Shown in pieces: positions 7,596 to 16,132 of a stretch of 64,000 bases of DNA. The position numbers were made by a program, and so were the translations under genes. The notes under the pieces are model-generated. The model was not told the origin of the DNA, searched no databases, and saw only the letters and a program-made list of their open reading frames with translations. Source of the stretch: Streptomyces corynorhini (GTDB taxonomy: Bacteria > Actinomycetota > Actinomycetes > Streptomycetales > Streptomycetaceae); the NCBI RefSeq assembly GCF_003346515.1, contig NZ_QQNA01000031.1, positions 17,926-81,925 of the forward strand, in the 5' to 3' direction. Positions within the stretch are counted from its first letter, which is position 1; every line of letters begins with the position of its first letter.

Positions 7596-9424
7596 CGGCC
7601 GGGCTCCCCGTGCGCCAGGCGGCCGGGGAGCCCGGCCGCCGTGGGCGCCGCCGCCTCCGCCGTGGGCGTCGCCGTCTCCGACGCCGGTGTCTCCGCCTCC
7701 CGCGCGGCGAAGACGGCGCGGTAGGCGGGCAGCCGCCACAGTTCCGCGTGCGTTCCCACCGCCCGTACCCGCCCCTCCTCCAGCCAGACCACCAGATCGG
7801 CCCTGACCGCGGAGGAGAGCCGGTGGGCGATGACCAGCCGGGTACCGGCCCGGACGTCCCGGGCGAGCGCCCGCTCCACCTGGCGCTCGGTGACGGTGTC
7901 CAGACTGGACGTCGCGTCGTCCAGGATCAGCAGCCGTCCCGCGTGCGCGAACGCGCGTGCCAGCCCCAGCCGTTGCAGCTCCCCGCCGGACAGCGGCGCC
8001 TCGCCCGGCGGGGTGTCGTACCCGCGCGGCAGGAGCCGTACGAACGCGTCCGCGCTCGCCGCCCTGGCCGCCGACCGTATACGGCCGGGGGAGGCCCGGT
8101 CGGGTCCCGCCGCGAGCGCCTCACCGATCGTGTCGCCGAACAGCACCGGCCGCTCGAACGCGTACCCGACCTCGCGCCGTAACGGTCCGTACGCCACGGA
8201 CTCCAGCGGTACGCCGTCGAGGAGCACCCGGCCCGCGTCCGGGTCGGTCAGCCGGCCCGCGACGGCAGCGAGCGTCGACTTGCCGGCGCCCGAGCGGCCC
8301 ACCACGGCCGCCGAGACGCCTCCCGGTATCGTCAGGTCCACCCCGGTGAGCAGCGGCCGACCGTCCCGAACCACCCGTACGCCCCGCAGTTCGAGCCTGC
8401 CAGGACCGTCGGCCGGGAGGCGGGCGGTGCCGTACGCCATGGGCGCAAGCCCGGCGAGAGCGGCGGTCCTGCGGGCGGCGGAACGGCTCCGTACGAGCGA
8501 GCCGACCAGTCCGGCCCCCGCGCCGATCCCGGCGGCCAGCGTCGCGTAGCGGGAGGCGGCCAGCAGCTCGCCGACGCTGATCCGGCCCGCCGCGAGCGCC
8601 ACCCCGCCGACCGCGAGCACACCGGTCGTCAGCAGCGGCATGAGGACTCCGCCGCGAGCGACGGCCCGGCCGTGCACCTGCCACATCCGCCGCCCCTGGA
8701 CGGCGAGTTCGGGCAGCGGGGCGAGGATCCGGTCGCGTTCGCGCTCCGCCGTACCGGCGGCCGCCACCGTCCGCGCGCCGTCCATCACCTCGACCAGCCG
8801 GGAGGCGATGACGGACTGGACCGCCTGGTAGCGCGCGACGCTGTCGGAGGTGCCCCGGGCGAAGGCGCGCACCACCAGCGCCAGGAGCGGCACCCCGGCC
8901 AGGAACGCGACGGCCGTCCACAGGTCGATCAGGAACAGCGCGACGACCGCACCGGCCGGAGCGAGCAGCGAGGCCGCCAGCGCCGCCGCGCTCACCGGCG
9001 CCGTACCTGCCTCCGTGGCGTTCGCGGACAGCCGGGTCGCGAGGTCACCGGGCGTCAGCCGCGCGGCGCGGTCCGGCGGGGCGCCCAGCAGCCCGGTCAG
9101 CGCGCGCAGCCGCAGCCAGGCGGTGGCCCTGGCGCTCGCCACCCCGCTCAACAGGGCCTCCAACGCGTCGAGAAGCACCTCGGCGCCGATCAGCCCGATA
9201 CACAGGACCGGCCAGAACCCGGCCCCGTCGGCCCCGCCGAGCGAGAGGTCCAGCGTCCGGCCGAGCACCGCGGGCAGCGCGAGGGACGCGCCCGCCGAAG
9301 CGGCGGAGCAGACGAACACGGCCGTCGTACGGCCCGCGCTGTGCCGGGCGGCGCCGAGCAGCAGGCCGGTACCGGTGTGCGCCGTGGTGCGCGGTGCGCG
9401 GGCGCCGCGGCGTGGAAACACCAT
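7592..9424 (-). CDS. ramA: ABC transporter RamA (SapB export, half-transporter)
   Basis: A 610-residue type-1 ABC exporter half. Membrane domain about 20-310; ATPase about 345-590 with Walker A GRSGAGKST (376-384), signature LSGGE (478-482), Walker B LLILDDATSSLD (498-509) and H-loop VIAHRLSSA. The catalytic Glu after Walker B is Asp503 here, while RamB keeps Glu, suggesting an asymmetric heterodimer. ATG 9424 follows a GGAGGAGG ribosome-binding sequence. Lies 134 bases after ramS, separated by a strong hairpin, and overlaps ramB. Confidence 0.88.
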   Translation of the reverse strand: MVFPRRGARAPRTTAHTGTGLLLGAARHSAGRTTAVFVCSAASAGASLALPAVLGRTLDLSLGGADGAGFWPVLCIGLIGAEVLLDALEALLSGVASARATAWLRLRALTGLLGAPPDRAARLTPGDLATRLSANATEAGTAPVSAAALAASLLAPAGAVVALFLIDLWTAVAFLAGVPLLALVVRAFARGTSDSVARYQAVQSVIASRLVEVMDGARTVAAAGTAERERDRILAPLPELAVQGRRMWQVHGRAVARGGVLMPLLTTGVLAVGGVALAAGRISVGELLAASRYATLAAGIGAGAGLVGSLVRSRSAARRTAALAGLAPMAYGTARLPADGPGRLELRGVRVVRDGRPLLTGVDLTIPGGVSAAVVGRSGAGKSTLAAVAGRLTDPDAGRVLLDGVPLESVAYGPLRREVGYAFERPVLFGDTIGEALAAGPDRASPGRIRSAARAASADAFVRLLPRGYDTPPGEAPLSGGELQRLGLARAFAHAGRLLILDDATSSLDTVTERQVERALARDVRAGTRLVIAHRLSSAVRADLVVWLEEGRVRAVGTHAELWRLPAYRAVFAAREAETPASETATPTAEAAAPTAAGLPGRLAHGEPGR

Positions 9425-9518
9425 CGGGGAGAAGTCCTCCTCCGGAGCGGGAACGCGACGGGGTGTGCGGAGGGCGAGCGGCTCGTGCGCCGAACCGGCG
9501 GAGCCAGGACGCGGGGAA

Positions 9519-9548
9519 GGCCCCGGGCGCGTTCACGCGCCCGGGGCC
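9519..9548 (-). terminator. Strong hairpin between ramS and ramA (attenuator-like)
   Basis: GGCCCCGGGCGCG (9519-9531) pairs perfectly with CGCGCCCGGGGCC (9536-9548) around a TTCA loop, beginning about 10 bases after the ramS stop. With no U-tract it is more likely a partial terminator or mRNA-stabilising 3' structure. It would give more ramS message than ramAB message, which fits the need for excess peptide precursor. Confidence 0.75.
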
Positions 9549-9558
9549 CTGCCGTACG

Positions 9559-9687
9559 TCAGTTACACGTGGTGATGCTCAGGCTGCTGTTGCCGCAGAG
9601 GAGCAGGCTCGCGCGGCTCCCGGTCTCCACGTCGCCGATGGCCTCTTCCTTCGGGGTCTCCAGCGACTGCAGGTCGAGAAGGTTCAT
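9559..9687 (-). CDS. ramS: RamS, class III lanthipeptide precursor of SapB
   Basis: A 42-residue peptide read directly from the minus strand: leader MNLLDLQSLETPKEEAIGDVE, then the 21-residue core TGSRASLLLCGNSSLSITTC plus a final Asn. It matches my recollection of S. coelicolor RamS almost throughout; in the core the only change recalled is Asn for Asp at position 12. The two S-x2-S-x3-C units (Ser3-Ser6-Cys10 and Ser13-Ser16-Cys20) give the two lanthionine rings and two dehydroalanines known for SapB. ATG is preceded by AGAGGAACGACC. Lies 15 bases after ramC. The product is a surfactant peptide for aerial growth. Confidence 0.95.
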   Translation of the reverse strand: MNLLDLQSLETPKEEAIGDVETGSRASLLLCGNSSLSITTCN

Positions 9688-9702
9688 GGTCGTTCCTCTC
9701 AT

Positions 9703-12474
9703 TCATGGGGACGTTGTCTTGCCACGGCTCGTGGGACGAGCCGGCTCATGGGCCCGCCGGAGAGGCGGGAGGAACGGCAGGCAGGCCCGCCGTTCGGGCG
9801 AGGAGGCCGCGGCCAGTGCCAGGAGCGCGCCGGCGGTGCCGGTCGACAGATCCATGGACAGCCGCATCATCTGCTCGCCGGGGAAGGCCAGTTGGCCCCG
9901 GTACGTCATGGCGTGCCAGCCGAGCGCGTCGACCTGGCGCCGCAGGTCGGCCGGGCCGGTGCCCGGCCCCGCCGCCGTGGTGCGGCTGAGGTGCAGCACC
10001 ATCCCGGCGGCGCCGCGGAAGAGACCCGGCTGCGCGTAGAACATCGCCTGCGCCGCCCGTACGATCTCGCCGCGCGCCCGCTCGAACGCGTCGTCGGCGC
10101 GGTGGGCGAGATAGTCGTCCAGGACCATGCCGATGCCCACGCTGCCCGCGCCCAGGTACGGCATGGTGCGCCATCCCTCGTCGACCTGGAGCGCGCCGCC
10201 GACGCCCGGTTTGCAGCGGGCCAGATCGAGGCGGAGCGCGTCGGCAGCCAGGTCCAGAAGGGCGCCGTCCCCGGTCCGTTCGTACAGCCGGATGAACAGC
10301 AGCGCGACGCCGCTCGCGCCGTACAGCAGACCGGCGCGGGGCAGACCACCGCCCGTCGACGGCGCGGACGGCAGTGACGCGGCGGCCAGTTCCGCACAGC
10401 GCAGGGACCCCTCGCGCAGCGCCGTCTCGCCGGTGGCCGCGGCGAGCGAGTCGAGCGCCAGACCGAGCCCGGCGGAGCCGCTGTGCAGATCGGGCGGCAT
10501 GTCCCGCCAAGACTGATGGAGCATCAGATCAGCCAGTTGCAGGGCCGATTGGCGGTGGCCGAGCCGGTCCAGGCTCCAGGCGACGCCCGCCAGGCCGTCG
10601 TAGAAGCCCAATGGGGTGCCCGGCGCGGGCTCCTTGGACCGCGGCAGCAGCCACTCCTCGGCCTGCTCACTGCGCACGTCCGCGCTCATCTCCAGCGCGT
10701 AGAGCACCCCGGCGGCCCCGTACCCGAACGACAGGCCGCCGCCCGGCGTGGCGAACTGGGCGATGTCACCGGGGAAGAAACGATCCTCCCGGTCCGGGGA
10801 GGCCGTGGACAGGATGGCCCGCACCAGGGAGTCTCGGCTGCGCGGCCAGTCGCCCGGCGCCACCGGCAGATACCCGCCGGGCCGGGGCGCGGGCCGCCCG
10901 CGCGCCGTATCGGTGGTGCCGTCGGCGCCACCCGTACGACCCGTGCCACCCGTACGACCCATGCCACCGGTGCCGCCCGTGCGACCGGTGCCACCCGTAC
11001 CGCCGGGCGCCCCGGCCGCCCCGGGGGCCCGCCCCACCTCCGCCCCGGGCTCGCGCAGGATCTCCGCCACCGCCGCGTCGAGGAACGCGCGCTCCACCGG
11101 GAACTGCTCGGCCACCACCTCGGCCAGATGGGCCGCCTTCGCGCGGTCGATGGCCAACAGGCTGGTCAGCGGCAGGAACAGGGCGAGACGCAGACAGGCG
11201 AGCGCATAGCGGTCGACATCGAATCCGCGCCGGTCGCCCGGTGCCACGAACCCCGGATTGGCCACCGTCTGACGCCCGTTGTCCGTGACGGGCGCCGCCG
11301 CCTCGAAGTCGAGCAGGACCACCGAGGACTCGTCCTCGGAGACCATGATGTTGAACAGATGCAGATCGTTGAAGACCACCCCGCGCTCGTGCACGGCGGC
11401 CACGGCCTCCTCCACCAGCCGGTGGATCCGCAGCGCCCACGCGGTGTACTCGGCGAGCCGCTCGGCGCCCGGCTCCGCGTCGATCAGCGGATGGCGGCGG
11501 GCGAAGAAGGAGTTGAGCGGCTTGCCCTCGATGAATTCGAGCACCAGGAAGTGGTGGCCGCCGACTTCGAGGCTGTCCCGCACCTCGGGGGTGCACCCCA
11601 GTCCCGACAGCCGCTCCAGCGCGGCCCGTTCGCGCCCCAGGCGCGTCACGGCGTCGGCGCCGTCCGCCGCGAGCCCCGCGTGCGGTCTCGCCTCCTTGAG
11701 CACCACCTGCTCGCCGGTCTCCAGGTGCCGGCCGACGTACACCCCGCCGCCGTTGGAGAAGTGCAGCGCCCGCTCGACGCGGTACGGCAGTCCGGCCACA
11801 CTCATCGCGTCCCTCGCCGCGAGATGCGGACCGAGGAAGGCGGGCGGTGTGACCCACTCGGGTATCCGGAAGACCGGGCCGCGCGGATCGGGGACGAGTC
11901 TGCCCTCGGCGTTCTCCACGGCGGGACGCAACTGCCCCTCCGCGTCGTAGCAGTTCCGCTCGGTGAAGCTGCCGTAGCGCAGATGGACAGGACCCGCGCC
12001 CCAACGCAGATCGCTCAGGATGTACGGCCCGTCCTCGCCGGTCAGCAGCGCGTCCAGGGCTGCCGCCGTCACACCGCACTGCTCGTCGTCCGCCGGATAG
12101 ACGGTGATGAACTTCCCGCTGGCGGCGCGGTCCGCGTACTTGGCGTTGCGGTTGTGCAGCAGATAGCGGCTCGGTACGAACTTGAAGGCCACCCGGCGCG
12201 GTACGCAGTACGCCATGACCCGGGCGAGCACCGACTCGGCGTTGTCCAGACAGGCCGAGACGTGGATCTTCCAGCCCTGGGAGGGCAGTTGACCGTCCAG
12301 CGGACGCCAGGCCAGCCAGTCCCCGGCGCGGTGGCGCTGCCAGCCGACGGGCGCCGGCCGCTCGGCGGCTTCGTACAGCGCGCCCTGTCCGGTGGCGTCG
12401 GTGGACGCCGTCCGGTGGGGTGCGTCGTAGAAGTGCCGGTCCGCGTCGCAGAATACGGCGTAGCCCTTGTTCAC
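9703..12474 (-). CDS. ramC: RamC, class III lanthipeptide synthetase (lyase-kinase-cyclase)
   Basis: A 923-residue LanKC enzyme that phosphorylates, dehydrates and cyclises RamS. N-terminal lyase-type region (1-220, starting NKGYAVFCDADRHFYD), Ser/Thr kinase domain (230-480) with Lys260, catalytic loop FNDLHLFNIM (Asp370, Asn375) and DFE at 389-391 in place of DFG, then a C-terminal cyclase-like domain (550-923). GTG start at 12474 is supported by AAGGAG six bases upstream; an ATG at 12513 lacks proper spacing. A Gly/Thr-rich repeat (about 491-520) separates kinase and cyclase. First gene of the ramCSAB operon. Confidence 0.93.
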   Translation of the reverse strand: MNKGYAVFCDADRHFYDAPHRTASTDATGQGALYEAAERPAPVGWQRHRAGDWLAWRPLDGQLPSQGWKIHVSACLDNAESVLARVMAYCVPRRVAFKFVPSRYLLHNRNAKYADRAASGKFITVYPADDEQCGVTAAALDALLTGEDGPYILSDLRWGAGPVHLRYGSFTERNCYDAEGQLRPAVENAEGRLVPDPRGPVFRIPEWVTPPAFLGPHLAARDAMSVAGLPYRVERALHFSNGGGVYVGRHLETGEQVVLKEARPHAGLAADGADAVTRLGRERAALERLSGLGCTPEVRDSLEVGGHHFLVLEFIEGKPLNSFFARRHPLIDAEPGAERLAEYTAWALRIHRLVEEAVAAVHERGVVFNDLHLFNIMVSEDESSVVLLDFEAAAPVTDNGRQTVANPGFVAPGDRRGFDVDRYALACLRLALFLPLTSLLAIDRAKAAHLAEVVAEQFPVERAFLDAAVAEILREPGAEVGRAPGAAGAPGGTGGTGRTGGTGGMGRTGGTGRTGGADGTTDTARGRPAPRPGGYLPVAPGDWPRSRDSLVRAILSTASPDREDRFFPGDIAQFATPGGGLSFGYGAAGVLYALEMSADVRSEQAEEWLLPRSKEPAPGTPLGFYDGLAGVAWSLDRLGHRQSALQLADLMLHQSWRDMPPDLHSGSAGLGLALDSLAAATGETALREGSLRCAELAAASLPSAPSTGGGLPRAGLLYGASGVALLFIRLYERTGDGALLDLAADALRLDLARCKPGVGGALQVDEGWRTMPYLGAGSVGIGMVLDDYLAHRADDAFERARGEIVRAAQAMFYAQPGLFRGAAGMVLHLSRTTAAGPGTGPADLRRQVDALGWHAMTYRGQLAFPGEQMMRLSMDLSTGTAGALLALAAASSPERRACLPFLPPLRRAHEPARPTSRGKTTSP
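10918..11004 (-). repeat. In-frame tandem repeat within ramC linker
   Basis: Degenerate 9-base units (ccacccgta, cgacccgtg and relatives) encode a GGTGRTGGTGGMGRTGGTGR-type linker between the kinase and cyclase domains of RamC. The repeat keeps frame. Such DNA expands and contracts easily, so linker length probably varies between relatives. Confidence 0.85.
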
Positions 12475-12586
12475 AGGCGCTCCTTCGGCTGATGACAGGG
12501 CCAACCGTGTCATCCTCCGGAAACGTCAGACAGTCGCCGATGTCACCTCCCGTACGTGGACTACGCACAGGTAACCCGGACACGAC
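12475..12586 (-). promoter_or_regulatory. ramC upstream region
   Basis: The promoter and RamR-binding sites for ramCSAB should be here, between the ramC GTG and the terminator of the cellulase operon. The region holds several GTGAC/GTCA-type short motifs but I cannot assign a -35/-10 pair or a RamR site with confidence. Confidence 0.4.
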
Positions 12587-12621
12587 GGACCGGCGGACCC
12601 CTGGCAGGGGCCCGCCGGTCC
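12587..12621 (-). terminator. Intrinsic terminator after the GH6 gene
   Basis: GGACCGGCGG and CCCCT pair with AGGGG and CCGCCGGTCC around a 3-base GGC loop, 15 pairs with a single A/C mismatch. It lies about 40 bases beyond the stop of the GH6 gene on the minus strand and isolates the ram operon from cellulase transcription. Confidence 0.8.
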
Positions 12622-12660
12622 TGGTGCCGGTGGGACGGTGGAGCGGCGGAACGCGCGGTT

Positions 12661-14394
12661 CTACAGCGCCGGGTAGGCGTTCTTCAGCAGCTCCTGGAAC
12701 TGCGCGGAGAACCAGTCACCCGAGAGCGGTGCGTTGGCCAGCGCCCCGGACAGGTGGTTGTTGTTGCGCGGGTTGCCGGTGTACGTCGGGTCGCACATCC
12801 GGTCGAAGCCCTTGCCCTGGTCGTTCGGGATGGCCTTGCTCGCACCGTCGGACTCGCCCGGGGGCTTCACCCAGACGTACGCGTCGATTCCGGTGGCGGG
12901 CGCCGCGGTCGGCCGCTCGCCGAGCCCGGCTCCGGACTGGTTGCACCAGTTGCCCAGGTGGATCCGGCGGTCGTAGCGTCCACCGTCCACGTAGGTGTCC
13001 ACACTGGTCTGGGCGCCCGGTCCGGTGGGCCGGGCCGTGCCGCCCCAGCCGTTGCGGGAGGTGTCGATCAGCATGCCGATGTCCGACCTGAAGCCGACGC
13101 CGACGAGTTCCTGCCGGAACGCCTGGGCGAAGGACTGCTCGTCGACGTACCGGTTCCAGTCCACCCACGTCGACTCACGGACCGACTTGCCTGCCACGCT
13201 GTCGTTGATGGTGAAGTTGTTCTCCTTCGTCGCACCGTAGTTGGCGGTGTTGACGATGAAGCCGGTCACGTTGTCGACCGTGCCGCCCTCCGTGGTCGCG
13301 GCCTGCTTGAGGATCTGCGCGGACGCGTTGAAGTTGTCGTCCCAGCCGAGCCAGCCGTGGTGTCCCGCGTCCACGTAGTTGTAGACGTTGGGGATGGCTC
13401 CGAGCTTCCGCAGCGCGTAGCCGACGCCCTTGACGTAGTTGCCGTTGGCCTTCATCACGTCGCAGTCGGGGGTGGCGGTGGGCCGCGGCGAGACGTTGGT
13501 GACCAGGTTGGGCAGCGAGTCGATCTCGACCGTCGTCACGATGCGCAGGCTCGCGTACTTGGTGTCGGCGAGGATGGCCGCGATCGGGTCGATGTACTCG
13601 GTCTGGTAGCGGCCGATCTCCGTCGGGCCCAGCTCCCCGTTGGAGGCGAGCGCCGAGCAGTCACGGCCCGGCAGGTTGTAGATGACGAGCTGGACGACCA
13701 GCGGGCTGCCGGCCGCCTGGGTCAGGGCCGTGTCGAGGTGGGCGCGCAGCCCGCGGGCGCCGCTCGTGCCCTGGATGGCCGCGATGCGGTCCAGCCAGAC
13801 GCCCGTCGGCTGGTTGGAGATCTTGCTGCCGCCCGGCTCCGCCGCCGCCTTCGCGGACCAGTCCGGGTTGACGTACACCTTGGCGCCGGCGTACGGGTTG
13901 TCGACCTTGGCGCTCGGCCCGCTTCCGCCGTCCCCGCCGCCGTCTCCTCCACCGCCGCCCGGGACGTTGCAGGTCACCCCGTTGAGCTTGAACGTGGTGG
14001 GTATCGCGTTGGCGCCGGTGACGTTGCCGTTGAAGCCGAAGCTCGCCGACCCGCCGGTGGCCAGGGTGCCGTTCCAGGCGACGTTGGTGGCGGAGACCGC
14101 CGTACCGCTCTGGGTGAGCGTGGAGTTCCAGCCCTGGGTCACCTGCTGGTTCCCCGCGAAGCTCCACTCCAGCTTCCAACTGCTCACCGCGTCACCGGTG
14201 TTGGTCACCGCGACATCGGCGGAGAACCCCCCGGACCAGGAACTCTGGATCTTGTAGTCGACGGTGCAGCCCGCCGCCGCCGCGCTGGCGGGACCGCCCA
14301 GCGCGGTCGTCGTGCCGGCGACCCCGGCGACCAGGGCGAACGCGGCCAGGACCGCCGTTCTGGTGCGGCGTGGGGGAGAGGTGGTGCGGCTCAT
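12661..14394 (-). CDS. Secreted CBM2-GH6 cellulase (cellobiohydrolase type)
   Basis: A 577-residue secreted enzyme cleaving beta-1,4-glucan. Sec signal with Arg-rich start and AxA site (about 1-40), CBM2 cellulose-binding module (41-143, with conserved Trp residues and a Cys pair), Gly-rich linker (144-165), GH6 domain (170-577). GH6 markers are TTVEIDSLPNLV, YNYVDAGHHGWLGW and LIDTSRNGWGG. Length of the catalytic domain and overall form suggest the exo-acting subgroup, but endo activity is not excluded. Its ATG overlaps the GH5 stop (ATGA), so the two are co-translated from the CebR-boxed promoter upstream. Confidence 0.9.
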   Translation of the reverse strand: MSRTTSPPRRTRTAVLAAFALVAGVAGTTTALGGPASAAAAGCTVDYKIQSSWSGGFSADVAVTNTGDAVSSWKLEWSFAGNQQVTQGWNSTLTQSGTAVSATNVAWNGTLATGGSASFGFNGNVTGANAIPTTFKLNGVTCNVPGGGGGDGGGDGGSGPSAKVDNPYAGAKVYVNPDWSAKAAAEPGGSKISNQPTGVWLDRIAAIQGTSGARGLRAHLDTALTQAAGSPLVVQLVIYNLPGRDCSALASNGELGPTEIGRYQTEYIDPIAAILADTKYASLRIVTTVEIDSLPNLVTNVSPRPTATPDCDVMKANGNYVKGVGYALRKLGAIPNVYNYVDAGHHGWLGWDDNFNASAQILKQAATTEGGTVDNVTGFIVNTANYGATKENNFTINDSVAGKSVRESTWVDWNRYVDEQSFAQAFRQELVGVGFRSDIGMLIDTSRNGWGGTARPTGPGAQTSVDTYVDGGRYDRRIHLGNWCNQSGAGLGERPTAAPATGIDAYVWVKPPGESDGASKAIPNDQGKGFDRMCDPTYTGNPRNNNHLSGALANAPLSGDWFSAQFQELLKNAYPAL

Positions 14395-15875
14395 GAGAGT
14401 CCCTTCAGATGGTCACGGAGTCCCACGCCGAAGTTGGTCGGCGTGCCGTTGTAGTCGCTGATCAGGGAGGGCCCCGAGGAACAGTCCCACGTGTTCCAGG
14501 TCCACCCGAGGTACGAGGCGCCGCGGCCGTCCAGCCAGGCCATGACCCGGTCGATATAGCCGTGCGCGCAGGTGTTCTCGCCGATCTCGCCCGCCACCAG
14601 CGGCACCTGTGCCAGCACCGGGGCGAGTTGTTCGTTCCAGCAGCTCTCGCTGGAGCAGGTGTTGAAGTTGTACGTGTGCCAGGCGGCGGCGAGGTTGCCC
14701 GCCGGATCGCTCGGCCGGTACTGGAGCCACTGGCGCATGTCGTTCGCGTACGCCAGACCGGGCACCAGCACCAGGTTCTGGGCGCCGGTGGCCCGTACCG
14801 CGGTCACCAGGGACTGCATTCCGGCCACCTGGAAGTCGATGCCGGGGCAGCTGCCTCCGTCGCGCCAGCAGGTCCAGGCCGCGGTCAGGTCGGTGGTGGC
14901 CCGGTCCGGGAAGGGCTCGTTGAACAGGTCGAAGACCACCGCCGGATCGCTCTTGAACGTCTCGGCGACCGAACTCCAGAACGCCGGGGTGTACTTCGCG
15001 TCGGGCATCGGCTTCTGGCAGGTCGCGTACTCGGTGTCGGGGCAGTGGCTGTCACCGCCCGTGTACTTCCCGTTGGTCCAGTGCAGTTCGACCACGGGGG
15101 TGATGCCGTGCGCCTCCAGCCTGGCCACGTACTCCTTCACGGCGCTGATGTAACGCGCCCCTGCGTACTCCGGTTTGACATGGGAGAGCCCGAGCCAGCA
15201 CTCCTCGTTGAGGGGTACCCGTACGGTGTTCACCTTCCAGTCCGCGATGGCTTTCACGGACGCGTCGTCGACCGGACCGTCGAAGAAGCCGTAGCCCTGG
15301 ACGCACATGAACTCGCCGCCGGAGCGGTTGACTCCGAGCATGCGGCGGGTGGCGCCGTTCTGGTCGACCAGCTTGTTGCCCGAGACATGGAGCTTCGGTG
15401 GAGCGCCGGCCGGGTCGGTCGGGGGGTCGGTAGGGGGATCGGTCGGGCCGCCGGGGTCCGGCTGCCCGTCGCACGTCGCGCCGTTGAGCTTGAAGGCGGT
15501 CGGAGCGGGGTTCGACCCCGACCACGAGGCGGTGAACCCGGCGCTGAGCGAGCCGCCGGTCGGAATTCTGCCGTTCCAGCTCTCGTTGACGACGGTCACC
15601 GTCCTGCCGGACTGTGACCACTTGCCGTTCCAGCCCTGGGTCACCTGCTGGCCTCCGGTGAAGTCGAAGGTCAGGCTCCAGTTCTCGACCGGCGATCCGC
15701 TGTTGGTCAGGGTGACTCCGCCCTGGAAGCCGCCGTCCCACTGACCGGTGGTGCTGTACTCGACCGTGCAGGTCGCCGCGGTTCCCGACGCGGCCGCCTG
15801 CGGAACCAAGGCGGTGCCCGCCACGGCCAGGGCCGCGGCGGCCAGCAGCGCACAGAGGCGCGGTGGTGCTCGCAT
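14391..15875 (-). CDS. Secreted CBM2-GH5 endoglucanase
   Basis: A 494-residue secreted cellulase. Signal peptide (1-31), CBM2 (about 32-135), linker with three TDPPTDPPTDP-type repeats, then a GH5 catalytic domain (155-494) with the acid/base Glu in DLFNEPFPD and the nucleophile Glu in VAGEIGEN. ATG 15875 follows GAGGAG at good spacing; a longer open frame reaching back through the promoter and CebR boxes is rejected. Overlaps the GH6 gene by ATGA. Divergent from GH48, giving endo-, exo- and processive cellulases in one regulon. Confidence 0.9.
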   Translation of the reverse strand: MRAPPRLCALLAAAALAVAGTALVPQAAASGTAATCTVEYSTTGQWDGGFQGGVTLTNSGSPVENWSLTFDFTGGQQVTQGWNGKWSQSGRTVTVVNESWNGRIPTGGSLSAGFTASWSGSNPAPTAFKLNGATCDGQPDPGGPTDPPTDPPTDPAGAPPKLHVSGNKLVDQNGATRRMLGVNRSGGEFMCVQGYGFFDGPVDDASVKAIADWKVNTVRVPLNEECWLGLSHVKPEYAGARYISAVKEYVARLEAHGITPVVELHWTNGKYTGGDSHCPDTEYATCQKPMPDAKYTPAFWSSVAETFKSDPAVVFDLFNEPFPDRATTDLTAAWTCWRDGGSCPGIDFQVAGMQSLVTAVRATGAQNLVLVPGLAYANDMRQWLQYRPSDPAGNLAAAWHTYNFNTCSSESCWNEQLAPVLAQVPLVAGEIGENTCAHGYIDRVMAWLDGRGASYLGWTWNTWDCSSGPSLISDYNGTPTNFGVGLRDHLKGLS

Positions 15876-15924
15876 GGAGCGACTCCTCGGGGCCGATACG
15901 CCACCTGACGCGGCGTATGACTGA

Positions 15925-15979
15925 TGGAAGCGCTCCCACTGGTTGTGTTCGACGGTAGCGCCGAAGTGGCCTGAGTCAA
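15925..15979 (-). promoter_or_regulatory. GH5-GH6 promoter with CebR-like operator
   Basis: TGGAAGCGCTCCCA at 15925-15938 differs by one base from the 14-bp CebR palindrome TGGGAGCGCTCCCA. Upstream on the minus strand are TTGACT (15979-15974) and TACCGT (15957-15952) with a 16-base spacer, a plausible -35/-10 pair. The box lies immediately downstream of the promoter, consistent with repression relieved by cello-oligosaccharides. Confidence 0.8.
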
Positions 15980-16038
15980 CAGCCCAGTTGAATTCTTTTA
16001 TCTCCGGACTCGGCTGGACGTGCGTCTTGTTCAAAGTC

Positions 16039-16081
16039 TTGACAGGTGCACGTACCCGCTCAACGCTTGGGAGCGCTCCCA
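16039..16081 (+). promoter_or_regulatory. GH48 promoter with perfect CebR operator
   Basis: TTGACA at 16039-16044 is followed, 17 bases on, by AACGCT as a weak -10. The perfect palindrome TGGGAGCGCTCCCA occupies 16068-16081, right after the -10. It is identical to the published CebR-binding consensus. cebR itself is not in the window. Confidence 0.85.
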
Positions 16082-16132
16082 CTGGTTCGCTCCCCACCCC
16101 CACCCGCACCGGACCGCGAGGAGGACCCCTCC

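Noticed and set aside
12472..12513. ATG at 12513 as the ramC start
   Set aside because: Its GGAGG-like sequence abuts the ATG with no spacing, whereas GTG 12474 has AAGGAG at six bases and gives the family-typical NKGY start.
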